DNA of 64,000 nt from Marasmitruncus massiliensis (lineage in GTDB: Bacteria > Bacillota > Clostridia > Oscillospirales > Ruminococcaceae): the NCBI RefSeq assembly GCF_900186535.1, contig NZ_FYDE01000005.1, forward strand, positions 472,895 through 536,894, given 5' to 3'. Of the stretch, positions 51,371 through 60,025 are shown piece after piece (position 1 is the first letter of the stretch; the number at the start of each line of letters is the position of its first letter). Below the pieces are notes generated by a model that saw nothing but the letters and a program-made list of their open reading frames with translations, searched no databases and had not been told where the DNA came from. Position numbers and translations under genes: made by a program.

Positions 51371-52336
51371 TTACTTCTTCTGGAGAAGGTGAACGGCGAA
51401 GCCGGCAATTTCATCCTTGAAATAGATTGCAGGATAGTTGCCTTTGGCGTCTTTCTTGGCGACTTCATAATTGAATGCAAAGCCGAGACGCTCAAAATGG
51501 GCGATTGCGCGCATCACATTGTTGGTGGCGATGGCAATATGGCCGTTTTTGCCGAGATACGGGGTCTTCATGACCTCCACGTATTTGCCGGCAAATATGG
51601 AACTGTTGCCAACCTTGGTTTCGAAACCAAACATCAACTCAAACAGTTTTGCAGCTTTAAGAGCTTCGTCTTCGTTTTCCGCGTTGATGCCGATGTGAGC
51701 AAGTTCGAAGCCCATCATGGTCTGGACGGCCTCTTTGCACAGGCGGGTGATCTCGTCGAACTTGCCGTCGTTGATCAGGTCGGCCTTGACCATCCAGGAC
51801 CCGCCGCAGCAAAGAATTTTATCAAAGGAGAGGTAATCGTTGATGTTTTTGGCGCTGACACCGCCAGTGGGCATGAACTTCATGCCGGTGTAGGGGGCGG
51901 AAATCGCCTTGATGTAGTTAATGCCGCCCGCCTGCTCTGCCGGGAAGAACTTCACGACATCCAGACCAAGCTGAATTGCCTGCTCGACATCGGAAGGATT
52001 GGCGCAACCGGGGGTAACGGGATAGCCTTTTTCCACGCAGTAAGCGACAACCTTGGGGTTGAGGCCGGGGCTGACAATAAATTTAGCGCCCGCTTTGATT
52101 GCGCGGTCGACCTGCTCGGTGGTCAGAACCGTACCGGCGCCAACCAGAACCTCGGGGACTTCCTTGGCGATGCGGCGGATCGCTTCCTCGCCCTCGGCAG
52201 TGCGGAAAGTTACCTCGGCACAGGGCAGGCCGCCGGCAACAAGCGCTTTGGCAAGGGGAACCGCTTTCTCAACATCATCAATTTTGATGACAGGGACAAT
52301 GCCGATTTGGGAAAGCTGTTTCAGGATTTCGTTCAT
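51371..52336 (-). CDS. eda: KDPG/KHG aldolase fused to a C-terminal VOC domain
   Basis: Residues 1-205 are a class I KDPG/KHG aldolase: PCAEVTFRT (catalytic Glu), VLVGAGTVLTTEQ, VTPGCANPSDV and DVVKFFPAEQ (Schiff-base Lys), then MPTGGVS (phosphate loop). Residues from about 212 to the end (FELAHIGINAENEDEALKAA ... YLGKNGHIAIATNNVMRAIA ... AVHLLQKK) form an extra VOC/glyoxalase-like unit of about 110 residues that normal Eda (about 205 residues) lacks. It cleaves KDPG to pyruvate and glyceraldehyde-3-phosphate; the VOC part may modulate or bind sugar acids. GAGGTG marks the ATG at 52336. Confidence 0.9.
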   Translation of the reverse strand: MNEILKQLSQIGIVPVIKIDDVEKAVPLAKALVAGGLPCAEVTFRTAEGEEAIRRIAKEVPEVLVGAGTVLTTEQVDRAIKAGAKFIVSPGLNPKVVAYCVEKGYPVTPGCANPSDVEQAIQLGLDVVKFFPAEQAGGINYIKAISAPYTGMKFMPTGGVSAKNINDYLSFDKILCCGGSWMVKADLINDGKFDEITRLCKEAVQTMMGFELAHIGINAENEDEALKAAKLFELMFGFETKVGNSSIFAGKYVEVMKTPYLGKNGHIAIATNNVMRAIAHFERLGFAFNYEVAKKDAKGNYPAIYFKDEIAGFAVHLLQKK

Positions 52337-52368
52337 ATTATTCACCTCATATATTTTGTTACCGTTTT

Positions 52369-52387
52369 GGTTTCATAATGTGAAACC
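52369..52387. promoter_or_regulatory. KdgR-like operator, aldolase side
   Basis: GGTTTCATAATGTGAAACC, arms GGTTTCA/TGAAACC perfectly inverted around TAATG. It lies 33 bases upstream of the aldolase start codon. A half-related GGTT/GTTCC-type sequence follows at 52390. Confidence 0.7.
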
Positions 52388-52512
52388 AAGTTCCGCAATG
52401 TGGTCACAGTTTTATTATACCGAATCCATGGATGTTTGCAACCCTTTTTTTAAAGTTTTCACAAAAATAATCCGCAAAATTTCACTTGCTTTTTTGGCAA
52501 AACCAGTTAAAA

Positions 52513-52539
52513 TGGAACTTAGTTCCACATTATGAAACC
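52513..52539. promoter_or_regulatory. KdgR-like operators, regulator side
   Basis: TGGAACTTAGTTCCA (52513-52527) is a palindrome of its own. It overlaps GTTCCACATTATGAAACC (52522-52539), whose reverse complement differs from the aldolase-side site at one base. The pair suggests control of both divergent transcripts by the IclR protein. Confidence 0.65.
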
Positions 52540-52624
52540 GACGGCCGGCCTTTTTAAAGCGGTTCAGCCCGGGTGCCTGCGTCTGCCATAAAGCCGGAAC
52601 AGACCCGAAAGGAGAAATGCCACA

Positions 52625-53407
52625 ATGGAAAATCAGCCCTCCGTCCAGTCGCTGGAGCGCGCCTTTGATCTGATAGAACGCCTTTCCCGCAGCTCGGACG
52701 GGATGCTTCTCATGGAGCTTTCCGCCGCAAGCGGCCTGCATAAAAGCACCGTCCACCGCCTGCTGTCGTCTTTGGCAGCCATGGGGTATGTGAAAAAGGA
52801 CGAGAGCTCCAACAAATACCGGCTGACACTCAAGCTGTTCGAGCTGTCGGGGCGTGTAGTGGACAACCTTGATGTTCTGGAAATCTCCAAGCCCTATCTG
52901 GAACATCTGCGCAACGCCACCCAGGAAGCGATTCATCTGGTGGTGCGGGAAGGAATCGACATTGTCTATGTCTATAAGCTGGACAGCAAAAACAGTTCCA
53001 TCCGCATGTTTTCCCGCATCGGGATGCGGCGCCCCATGTACTGCACTGCCGTCGGCAAAAGCATCCTTGCTACCATGTCCGACGACGAGGTCATTAAAAT
53101 CTGGGGCAAAAGCGATATTAAACGTTACACGGAACATACGGTGGTGGAACTTGGTCCGCTTTTCCGGGAACTGGAGGAAATTCGGCGGAAAGGCTATGCG
53201 CTGGACAACGAGGAGAACGAGCTAGGCGTGCGCTGCATCGGTGCGGTTGTGCGGGATTATACAGGACGCGGCAAGGCGGCGCTGTCTATTTCCGCCCCGA
53301 TCGCGCGCATGACGGATGCCCGCATTGCCGAGCTGTCGGGCGAAATTCTGCAAACCAGCGCAGCTATTTCTGTGGAGCTGGGCTACCGGGCAAAGCCGGA
53401 AACGTAA
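52625..53407 (+). CDS. kdgR: IclR family regulator, KdgR-like
   Basis: A 260-residue regulator: IclR winged helix (VQSLERAFDLIERLSRSSDG, ELSAASGLHKSTVHRLLSSL), then the GAF-like effector domain with RPMYCTAVGKSILA, GYALDNEENELGVRCIGAVV and ALSISAPIARMTD. Divergent from the KDPG aldolase-KDG kinase operon with matching dyads in between, so it should repress that operon and respond to KDG. Start ATG after GAAAGGAG. Confidence 0.9.
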   Translation: MENQPSVQSLERAFDLIERLSRSSDGMLLMELSAASGLHKSTVHRLLSSLAAMGYVKKDESSNKYRLTLKLFELSGRVVDNLDVLEISKPYLEHLRNATQEAIHLVVREGIDIVYVYKLDSKNSSIRMFSRIGMRRPMYCTAVGKSILATMSDDEVIKIWGKSDIKRYTEHTVVELGPLFRELEEIRRKGYALDNEENELGVRCIGAVVRDYTGRGKAALSISAPIARMTDARIAELSGEILQTSAAISVELGYRAKPET

Positions 53408-53482
53408 CGAAGACGGCATACTGCCAATTCCGTATTAGCTTTTCCCCGGAAGATGCAGGATATTCCTGAACCGGAATCGATC

Positions 53483-53522
53483 AAAAAACCGGCGCGTGGT
53501 AAATTCCACGCGCCGGTTTTTA
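53483..53522. terminator. bidirectional terminator between kdgR and adenosine deaminase
   Basis: AAAAACCGGCGCGTGG and CCACGCGCCGGTTTTT form a 16-bp perfect stem with a TAAATT loop. It overlaps the last codon of the convergent adenosine deaminase gene. Confidence 0.93.
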
Positions 53523-54524
53523 TACGTAACGGTCAATTTCCCGCAGCAGGGACTGCCTGATCTCGCCAGGGGCAAACGCCACGGCGGCCGCGTTGCGGCA
53601 CACCTGCCGAAGCTCTTCATGGGACGCACCGCAGTGTTCCTGAAGCAGCGTCATTTCGCGGGTGATGGTGGTTTTGCTCACCGTCCGGTTGTCGGTGTTG
53701 ACTGTCACCATCGCGCCCGCCTCCAGAAACTGGCGGAACGGATATTCCTGCCATCCTCCGACCGCTTTTGTCTGCAGGTTGCTGACGGGGCACAGTTCGA
53801 TTCCGACCCGCTTTTCCACACAGCGGCGGAGCAGGGCGGGATTATGGCGCATCGCGATGCCGTGGCCGATGCGCTGAGCGCCGAGATCAAGAGCGGCGGA
53901 GATCTCCTGCGGATCGCCGCATTCTCCCGCGTGGATGGTATATGGTACGCCAAGTGCCCTTGCAAGGCGGAACATCTGTGTGTGATTCGTGAGCGGATAT
54001 GCCTTTTCATCGCCTGCAATGTCGACGGCACAGACACCGGCGTTCAGATATTCTTTCGCAAGCCTCACGACCTCCAGATTCGGTTCAATGGGAAAATGGC
54101 GCATGCCGCAGAGGATTGCGGCCGCGGTGATGCCGGTTTCCTGCGCACCGAGGCGCAGACCTTCGAGGACGCCCTCTATCGTGTCCCTTGGAGTGAGCCC
54201 ATCGCGGGAGGAAAGCATCGGGGCGAAGCGCACCTCCAGATAGCGCACATGCTCGGCGGCGGCATCCCGTACCAGCGCCCGCGCCGCCAGCGAAAACTGC
54301 TTTCTGCCGCGCAGGCAGGCAAGCGGCAGATCGAATTTTTCCAGATATTCCGCGAGGCTTGCGCAGTTGTCGTCCGCGCGCAGCAGCCTGTCGAGTTCGG
54401 CATCATCCTGCGGCAGATCAACTCCGCTTTCTTCGGCCAGAAGGCGGACTGTCTCCTTGGACAGGGACCCGTCCAGATGACAGTGCAGTTCGATTTTTGG
54501 CAGCCCTTCAATCCAACGATCCAT
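53520..54524 (-). CDS. add: adenosine deaminase
   Basis: A 334-residue amidohydrolase-fold enzyme. LPKIELHCHLDGSLSKETVR has the two zinc His; TIHAGECGDPQEI supplies His and the catalytic Glu; GHGIAM and VNTDNRTVS carry the remaining His and Asp. It deaminates adenosine and deoxyadenosine to inosine. The start at 54524 follows GGAGGAAAGG; the in-frame ATG at 54647 is too far upstream. Divergent from the nucleoside phosphorylase, so the two likely form a purine salvage pair. Confidence 0.93.
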   Translation of the reverse strand: MDRWIEGLPKIELHCHLDGSLSKETVRLLAEESGVDLPQDDAELDRLLRADDNCASLAEYLEKFDLPLACLRGRKQFSLAARALVRDAAAEHVRYLEVRFAPMLSSRDGLTPRDTIEGVLEGLRLGAQETGITAAAILCGMRHFPIEPNLEVVRLAKEYLNAGVCAVDIAGDEKAYPLTNHTQMFRLARALGVPYTIHAGECGDPQEISAALDLGAQRIGHGIAMRHNPALLRRCVEKRVGIELCPVSNLQTKAVGGWQEYPFRQFLEAGAMVTVNTDNRTVSKTTITREMTLLQEHCGASHEELRQVCRNAAAVAFAPGEIRQSLLREIDRYV

Positions 54525-54703
54525 AGCCCTTTCCTCCATTTCAGATATCCAGATGATTATCATTATCATACCACATCTTGAAAAAAATAAAAGAGAGTTT
54601 CGCGGTTCTACCGTCAGCGGAGAGAAATTGATGGCATGTATTTCCACATAAAATATAGTATAATAATATTGTCATGAGAATAATGCTTCAGGAGGTCATA
54701 AAA

Positions 54704-55525
54704 ATGGAACTTTCGGCGTGTATTGAACAGGCGGCGGCATATATCCGCAGGGTGACGGATTTTCAGCCGGAGATCGGCATGATTCTTGGCAGCGGGCTTG
54801 GCGATTATGCCGGGCAAATCGAAACCCCCATCTGTATTCCCTATCATGAGATCCCCGAATTTCCGGTTTCCACAGTGGCGGGGCATGCAGGGCAGTTTGT
54901 TCTGGGAGAGCACTTAGGCAAAAAAGTGATCGTCATGCAGGGGCGGTTCCACTATTATGAGGGTTATTCCCAGCGCCAGCTGACAATGCCGGTACGGATT
55001 ATGAAGCGCCTTGGGGTGGACAGGCTCGTTGTCACCAACGCTGCGGGCGGCGTCAACCTGTCGTTCCATGCGGGAACGCTGATGATGATTTCCGACCACA
55101 TCAACTACTCCGGCAACAACCCGCTCATCGGTTCAAATTTGGACGAATTCGGTCCGCGCTTTCCGGATATGAGCAATGTGTACGATCAGCCGCTGCGCCA
55201 AAAACTGCGGGAAGAGGCAAAAAAGGCGGGGATCACGCTGGACGAGGGCGTTTACATGATGTTCAGCGGCCCCAATTATGAGACTCCTGCCGAAGTACGT
55301 ATGGCCCGTGTGCTCGGGGCGGATGCCGTTGGAATGTCTACCGTTCCGGAAGCGATCACCGCCAGCCACTGCGGCATGAGGGTACTGGGTATTTCCTGCA
55401 TTACCAATATGGCGGCAGGCGTATTGAATGCGCCGCTCTGCCATGATGAGGTGGTGGAGACCGCAAACCGCGTCCGGGCCGATTTCGTGCGGGTGCTTGA
55501 TATCATTCTGCAAAAGGTGTTTTGA
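54704..55525 (+). CDS. purine nucleoside phosphorylase (PNP-I)
   Basis: A 273-residue trimeric-type PNP: MILGSGLGDYAGQIETPI, VVAGHAGQFVLG-type and MQGRFHYYEGYS phosphate/ribose segments, TNAAGGVNLSFHAGTLMMIS, and GPNYETPAEVRMARVLGADA with SCITNMAAG. It splits inosine and guanosine by phosphate. AGGAGG is eight bases before the ATG at 54704. A terminator follows. Confidence 0.94.
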   Translation: MELSACIEQAAAYIRRVTDFQPEIGMILGSGLGDYAGQIETPICIPYHEIPEFPVSTVAGHAGQFVLGEHLGKKVIVMQGRFHYYEGYSQRQLTMPVRIMKRLGVDRLVVTNAAGGVNLSFHAGTLMMISDHINYSGNNPLIGSNLDEFGPRFPDMSNVYDQPLRQKLREEAKKAGITLDEGVYMMFSGPNYETPAEVRMARVLGADAVGMSTVPEAITASHCGMRVLGISCITNMAAGVLNAPLCHDEVVETANRVRADFVRVLDIILQKVF

Positions 55526-55540
55526 TCTATATAGGTGCGA

Positions 55541-55581
55541 AAAAGGCAGGCCGGAGGATGACCGTCTCCGAGCCTGCCTTT
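55541..55581. terminator. terminator of the PNP gene
   Basis: AAAGGCAGGC-CGGAG pairs with CTCCG-AGCCTGCCTTT around a short loop. A-rich on the left and T-rich on the right, so it may serve both this gene and the convergent one. Confidence 0.8.
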
Positions 55582-55602
55582 ATTGAGAAGTATGCATGTG
55601 AA

Positions 55603-56073
55603 TTAAATGAACCGCTGCTCAGCCTGCACGGACTGAATTTTCCGTTCTATAATATCCGCCGCGCAGACAACCAGCTCAGCGCAGGGACGTTTCCGATAAT
55701 AGGCGTCTGTCCGTTTTTCCGGAACGGGGCTGTCGGCGCCTTTGCCAAGCCCCAGCAGTTCCCGGCAGATGATCGAATGGTTTTCGGCCCGAAACTGCGC
55801 GGCAAGCTCCTGAATCAGCTGATAGTGCTTTGCCTTGGCTTCAATGTTCTTCGGGTCGGAATAGCCGAACTTCATTCCGGCGACCATAAACATGCCGCTG
55901 ACCGCGCCGCAGACCTCGCGCAGCCGCCCCATGCCGCCGCCGAAGGAGGAGGACAGCCTGAGCGCCGTTTCAAAATCGACCCCTAAATCCTCGCTGAAAG
56001 CGGCAAGTACGGACTGCGCACAGTTATAACCCTGACAAAACAGCTCCTGCGCCCGTTGTGAATGACTGGCCAA
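55603..56073 (-). CDS. C_GCAxxG_C_C family redox protein
   Basis: A 156-residue protein with the diagnostic Cys spacing: QGYNCAQSVLAAF, then SSSFGGGMGRLREVCGAVSG and a late ICRELLG and RPCAELV. The GCA-x-x-G part is slightly divergent. These proteins probably bind a metal or redox cofactor; function is unknown. The start is a TTG at 56073 about 11 bases after GGAGG, which is uncertain. Confidence 0.8.
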   Translation of the reverse strand: MASHSQRAQELFCQGYNCAQSVLAAFSEDLGVDFETALRLSSSFGGGMGRLREVCGAVSGMFMVAGMKFGYSDPKNIEAKAKHYQLIQELAAQFRAENHSIICRELLGLGKGADSPVPEKRTDAYYRKRPCAELVVCAADIIERKIQSVQAEQRFI

Positions 56074-56176
56074 ACAATGACTCGCCTCCGTATAGATATC
56101 CTGCTTTTTATTCTGATATCCCTATATTAATACGATAAAGGGTATATGTCAATAAAAAATCAGCCCTTCTTCACAA

Positions 56177-56212
56177 AAAACAAGCCTGCGAACGGTTCCG
56201 CAGGCTTGTTTT
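56177..56212 (-). terminator. terminator of the uronate operon
   Basis: AAAACAAGCCTGCG and CGCAGGCTTGTTTT form a 14-bp stem with eight-base loop, directly after the uxaC stop on the minus strand. Confidence 0.92.
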
Positions 56213-56215
56213 CAA

Positions 56216-57607
56216 TTAGAGGCCAAAATATTCTTTTGCGTTATAGTAGCAGATATTTTCCACAACGGTTTTCAGTTCTTTTTCGCCGGAAAAATATTCG
56301 CCGCGCTCCACCAGGGTTCCCAGATAGCTGCAAAGCATCCGGCGATACAGCTCATGACGCGGGTAGCTTAAAAAGCTGCGGCTGTCAGTGAGCATGCCGA
56401 CCGAAAGGCCGATGGGGTACAGGTTTGCGACGGCTTCAAACTGCCGGAGGATGCCGTAAGGCTGGTCGTTGAACCACCACGGCGCGCCGAGCTGTACCTT
56501 TGCGCGGGTGCCGCCCTCGCAGAACCCCGCCGCCAGGATGGCAAAGGTTTCAATCTGTGTGGGGTTGAGGGGGTAGAGGATGGTTTTGGGCAGCGCCCCC
56601 TCGGCGGTCAGGTAGTTCAGCAGGCAACCGACGCTCTGTACCGAGGTGGTGTCGTCGGTGCAGTCGTATCCAGTAGCGGCGCCGATTTTGCGCTCCATAA
56701 CGCGGTTGGCGCCCTGATAGGTGCCGATGTGCAGCTGCATGACGAACCCATGCTTCTGGTACATCCGCGCCATGCCGGCCAGGCAGGCGGATTTGTAAAG
56801 GTCGATCTCCTGCCTGCTCAAAGTCCCGCCTTTCGCAGCTTTGGCAAATACCGTTTCCGTCTGTTCGGGTGTAAAGTCTTCCCAGGTGAAGCTTTCAATA
56901 CCGTTATCACTGATCATCGTGCCGATGCTCTTAAAAAATACCAGCCGCTTTTCCAGCGCGGCCATCAGATCGGCAAACGACTTGATTTCCATATCCGCCG
57001 CCTTGGCAAGCTGGGGCAGATAAGCCTGAAACGCGGGCTTTTCACAGTAAAATGCTTTGTCCGGACGGTAAGCGGAAAGGATGCGTACCTTGAGAGACAG
57101 ATCGTCTTTCAGCTTCAGATGATAGTCCAGAGAATCGGTGGGGTCCTCGGTAGTGCTGGCAACCTCCACGTTGGAAACCTCCATACACCAGCGCGGCGTC
57201 ATCTGTTTTTCGGCAATCATCGCCTTGGTTCTATGGTAGATTTCCTCCGCGTTTTCTGCGCAGAGCGGCTCGTCGATGCCAAAAAAGCGCTTCAGCTCCA
57301 GAGCGCACCAGATATAAAGGGGATTGCCGATGAGCTGCGGCAGAATTTTTGCAAAAGCCAGATATTTTTCGTAGTAGCTTGCTTCGCCGGTAATATACAT
57401 TTCATCAATCCCGAAAGCGCGCATTGCCCGCCATTTGTAGTGGTCGTGCGCCAGCCACATTTCGCCCAGATCTTCAAACACCTTGTTTTCATAGATTTCC
57501 CGGGGCAGCAGGTGGCAGTGGTAATCGATGATAGGCATCTGTTTGGCATAGGCATGATAAAGATGCCTGCCGGTTTCATTGGTCAGGAACAGATTTTCGG
57601 AAAACAT
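56216..57607 (-). CDS. uxaC: glucuronate/galacturonate isomerase
   Basis: A 463-residue uronate isomerase. MPIIDYHCHLLPREIYENKV has the metal-binding HCH; further landmarks are MQLHIGTYQGANRVMERKIG with its adjoining asparagine-rich GYDCTDDTTSVQ, and LSVGMLTDSRSFLSYPRHEL with YRRMLCSYLG near the end. It interconverts glucuronate/fructuronate and galacturonate/tagaturonate. AAAAGGAGGAG precedes the ATG. Last gene of a leftward operon starting at 61455. Confidence 0.95.
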   Translation of the reverse strand: MFSENLFLTNETGRHLYHAYAKQMPIIDYHCHLLPREIYENKVFEDLGEMWLAHDHYKWRAMRAFGIDEMYITGEASYYEKYLAFAKILPQLIGNPLYIWCALELKRFFGIDEPLCAENAEEIYHRTKAMIAEKQMTPRWCMEVSNVEVASTTEDPTDSLDYHLKLKDDLSLKVRILSAYRPDKAFYCEKPAFQAYLPQLAKAADMEIKSFADLMAALEKRLVFFKSIGTMISDNGIESFTWEDFTPEQTETVFAKAAKGGTLSRQEIDLYKSACLAGMARMYQKHGFVMQLHIGTYQGANRVMERKIGAATGYDCTDDTTSVQSVGCLLNYLTAEGALPKTILYPLNPTQIETFAILAAGFCEGGTRAKVQLGAPWWFNDQPYGILRQFEAVANLYPIGLSVGMLTDSRSFLSYPRHELYRRMLCSYLGTLVERGEYFSGEKELKTVVENICYYNAKEYFGL

Positions 57608-57658
57608 AGCTCCTCCTTTTGCGGCGATTTGGCTGATGCCGCAATTAAAATTTTCCGC

Positions 57659-58429
57659 TTAGAAGCCGATCAGAGCGCCGCCGTCCACCGGCAGGCAGGT
57701 CCCGGTGATATAGCGGGCGGCATCGCTGCAGAGGAATACCGCCGCCATACCGATGTCCATCGCGTCGCCGACTGTGTTCATGGGGATACGCCCCAGAATT
57801 TTGGCGAGGCGGGGAGGATCGTTGTCGGTTGCCTTATGGAACATCGGGGTGTCAATCCAGCCGGGGGCGATGGCGTTGACGCGGACGTTGTGCGCACCGC
57901 ATTCGGTGGCCAGTGTATGCATGAGGCCGAGATAGCCTGCTTTCGCGGTGGAATAGCCCGCCACATTGGGCTGGCCGATATAGCTTGTCATGCTTGCCTG
58001 AAAGAGGATGCTTCCTTTTTTGTTGGCTTTCATATGGGGAACCAGCGATTTGGTCAGCGCGAACGCGCCTACCAGATGTACATTGAGAACGCTGCAGTAG
58101 TCCTCGACCGTCATTTCCTCAATGGGCTTTTTGCAGTGGTTGCCTGCGTTATTGACCAGAATGCTGATCGGGCCCTGTTCCGCGATGACCCGGTCGACCA
58201 TGGCCTGTGTCTTTTCGGTCTTGGTGATATTGAACTGATAATATACCGCTTTCCCCTCAAATTCCGCAAGCGCCTGCACGCCCTGCTCCGGGCTCTCAAT
58301 GCTGAGCACCACAACTTTTGCGCCCGCGCCCACCATGCAGCGGGTAATCGCAAGCCCCAAACCGGTGGACCCCCCTGTCACGACAGCGGTCTGACCCGCC
58401 AGTGAAAATAGTTTTTCCGTTGTAAACAT
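57659..58429 (-). CDS. SDR-family oxidoreductase (gluconate 5-dehydrogenase/KduD-like)
   Basis: A 256-residue classical short-chain dehydrogenase: TGGSTGLGLAITRCM (NAD site), VNNAGNHCKKPIEEM, catalytic Ser in SIL...AS followed by YSTAKAGY (Tyr and Lys) and APGWIDTPMF. It may reduce fructuronate/tagaturonate or oxidise a keto-deoxy acid, replacing the usual UxaB/UxuB, which are absent here. The start at 58429 fits GGAGA; GTG at 58435 is possible. Confidence 0.88.
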   Translation of the reverse strand: MFTTEKLFSLAGQTAVVTGGSTGLGLAITRCMVGAGAKVVVLSIESPEQGVQALAEFEGKAVYYQFNITKTEKTQAMVDRVIAEQGPISILVNNAGNHCKKPIEEMTVEDYCSVLNVHLVGAFALTKSLVPHMKANKKGSILFQASMTSYIGQPNVAGYSTAKAGYLGLMHTLATECGAHNVRVNAIAPGWIDTPMFHKATDNDPPRLAKILGRIPMNTVGDAMDIGMAAVFLCSDAARYITGTCLPVDGGALIGF

Positions 58430-58450
58430 GGCCACATCTCCAATTTCGGT

Positions 58451-59662
58451 TTATTGTTCACACCGTTTGATAACGGCTTTTTCCTGATATTTGTAGGGAA
58501 TAAAATATTCTTTGTGACCAAGCGCTTCGCTTTTGGTCTGATTGCCGCTAGCGTTTTCCGCTACCATTTCGGCAAGCCGAAGGGCAATTTCCTCGCGGGT
58601 ACACATGCCGCTGAGTACCGACCCGGCATCAAAATCCATGTCCTCCCGCATATGCGCAAAGGTTTTGCTGTTCCCGGTAATTTTAAGGACAGGGGCTACC
58701 GCCGAGCCGACAACATTGCCTCTTCCGGTGACAAGGAATACCAGCTGGCATCCGCAGGAAATCAGTGCCATGAGCCCTTCGTTATCATTTGGGTTGGTGA
58801 TTCCGAATTCCATCCAGTGCGGGTCAGGGGTGGAATCCAGCAGCCATAGCCCCGGTTGCGGCGGGCGTCCGCCTACCTTCAGCACCCCTTGAATCGGGCG
58901 GGAACCGCTTTTAATCAGTGCGCCCATGCTTTTTTCCTCGATGGTGGAAAGCCCGCCCGCGAAGTTGCCGGGGCTGACCGAATACTGCCGCACCGATTGG
59001 CAGTAGTCCATTGCCTTTTGATAAGTGAAAGAAATTTCTTCCTTCGCACGATCGTCCACGCCGCGTGCAACCAGCTGCTTTTCCAGCCCGACCGCCTCGA
59101 CGATTTCCTCGAAGATCGCGGTGCCGCCGCAATCAACCAGCAGATCATAAAAACTGCCGACAGCCACATTCCCGGCAAGGCCGCTGGTGAAGTCGCTGCC
59201 GCCGCATTCGGCGCCGATGACCAAATCGGCAAATCCCATGGGGACGCGCGGTACCTGTTCCAGCGCTTTCTGCATCGCGCGTACGCTGTCCACTCCGCGC
59301 TCTATGCTCTTTTTAGTGCCGCCCACATCCTGAATGAAGAACCAGTCTGCTTCCTTGCCGGCCTCGGCGGCCTTTTTTGCCAGCCGTTCCGGCTGGACGT
59401 ATTCACAGCCAAGCCCCACGGCGAGTACGCCGCCTATATTGGGGTGGCGGATGAGGGAGAGGAGGAGGCGCACGGCGTAATCATTGTCGGTGCAGCCTTC
59501 AAAACCAACCACTTCCACTTCGCTGTGCCCGACCTGCGATACGATCTGTTTGGCGACAAAGGCGGCGCATTCGACCGTGTAAATGACCAGCACCTTATTG
59601 CGGATGCCGATTCTGCCGTCTTTGCGCGCGTAGCCCTGCCAGCGCTTTTCTTTGAACTCCAT
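58451..59662 (-). CDS. UxaA-family dehydratase, large (C-terminal) component
   Basis: A 403-residue protein matching the catalytic part of altronate/galactarate dehydratases: GYARKDGRIGIRNKVLVIYT, CTDNDYAV, IGAECGGSDFTSGLAGN and DFDAGSVL. Conserved Cys and His presumably hold iron. Together with the small component at 59676 it should dehydrate altronate (or a related sugar acid) to KDG. GGAGGCC precedes the ATG. Split two-gene architecture is common in this family outside enterics. Confidence 0.88.
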   Translation of the reverse strand: MEFKEKRWQGYARKDGRIGIRNKVLVIYTVECAAFVAKQIVSQVGHSEVEVVGFEGCTDNDYAVRLLLSLIRHPNIGGVLAVGLGCEYVQPERLAKKAAEAGKEADWFFIQDVGGTKKSIERGVDSVRAMQKALEQVPRVPMGFADLVIGAECGGSDFTSGLAGNVAVGSFYDLLVDCGGTAIFEEIVEAVGLEKQLVARGVDDRAKEEISFTYQKAMDYCQSVRQYSVSPGNFAGGLSTIEEKSMGALIKSGSRPIQGVLKVGGRPPQPGLWLLDSTPDPHWMEFGITNPNDNEGLMALISCGCQLVFLVTGRGNVVGSAVAPVLKITGNSKTFAHMREDMDFDAGSVLSGMCTREEIALRLAEMVAENASGNQTKSEALGHKEYFIPYKYQEKAVIKRCEQ

Positions 59663-59675
59663 GGACGCGGCCTCC

Positions 59676-60017
59676 TTATTCGTATTCCGTATCGGCGGGC
59701 GCTCCGGTCAAAACATCCAGATGAGAGGAACGCTCGTCCACAAGGCTTTTCATGCAGTGCAGGTGCACCCAGCTGCCGCATGGGATTGCAGCTGTGGCAC
59801 AGCCGATGACCACGCCGTATTTGATGATTTCTTCCCCCGGCGCGATGTCCCGCAAGGCCAGCTTGTGCCCCATGGGGATTTCCTGCGCCGCGCGGACAGA
59901 AGGCCGCGCGGTATCTCCGGTCAGAGTGATCTCCCCGGGTTCCAGCGCGCTGAGCGCGGTTGCCACATTATCCGCTGTATCAATCACGAAAGCGGTCTGC
60001 TCCAGATTGTGCTCCAT
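59676..60017 (-). CDS. UxaA-family dehydratase, small (SAF domain) component
   Basis: A 113-residue SAF-domain protein (DNVATALSALEPGEITLTGD, IPMGHKLALRDIAPGEEIIK, YGVVIGCATAAIPCGSWVHL). The N-terminal part of UxaA as a separate polypeptide. GAGGTG precedes ATG at 60017; 13 bases separate it from the large component. Confidence 0.88.
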   Translation of the reverse strand: MEHNLEQTAFVIDTADNVATALSALEPGEITLTGDTARPSVRAAQEIPMGHKLALRDIAPGEEIIKYGVVIGCATAAIPCGSWVHLHCMKSLVDERSSHLDVLTGAPADTEYE

Positions 60018-60025
60018 TTCACACC

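Noticed and set aside
50309-52378. 689-codon open frame on the plus strand
   Set aside because: It is antisense to two clearly identified genes, KDG kinase and KDPG aldolase, whose codon bias leaves the opposite frame open. No domain is recognisable.
56729-58405. 558-codon open frame on the plus strand
   Set aside because: Antisense to uxaC and the SDR gene, with no recognisable domain.
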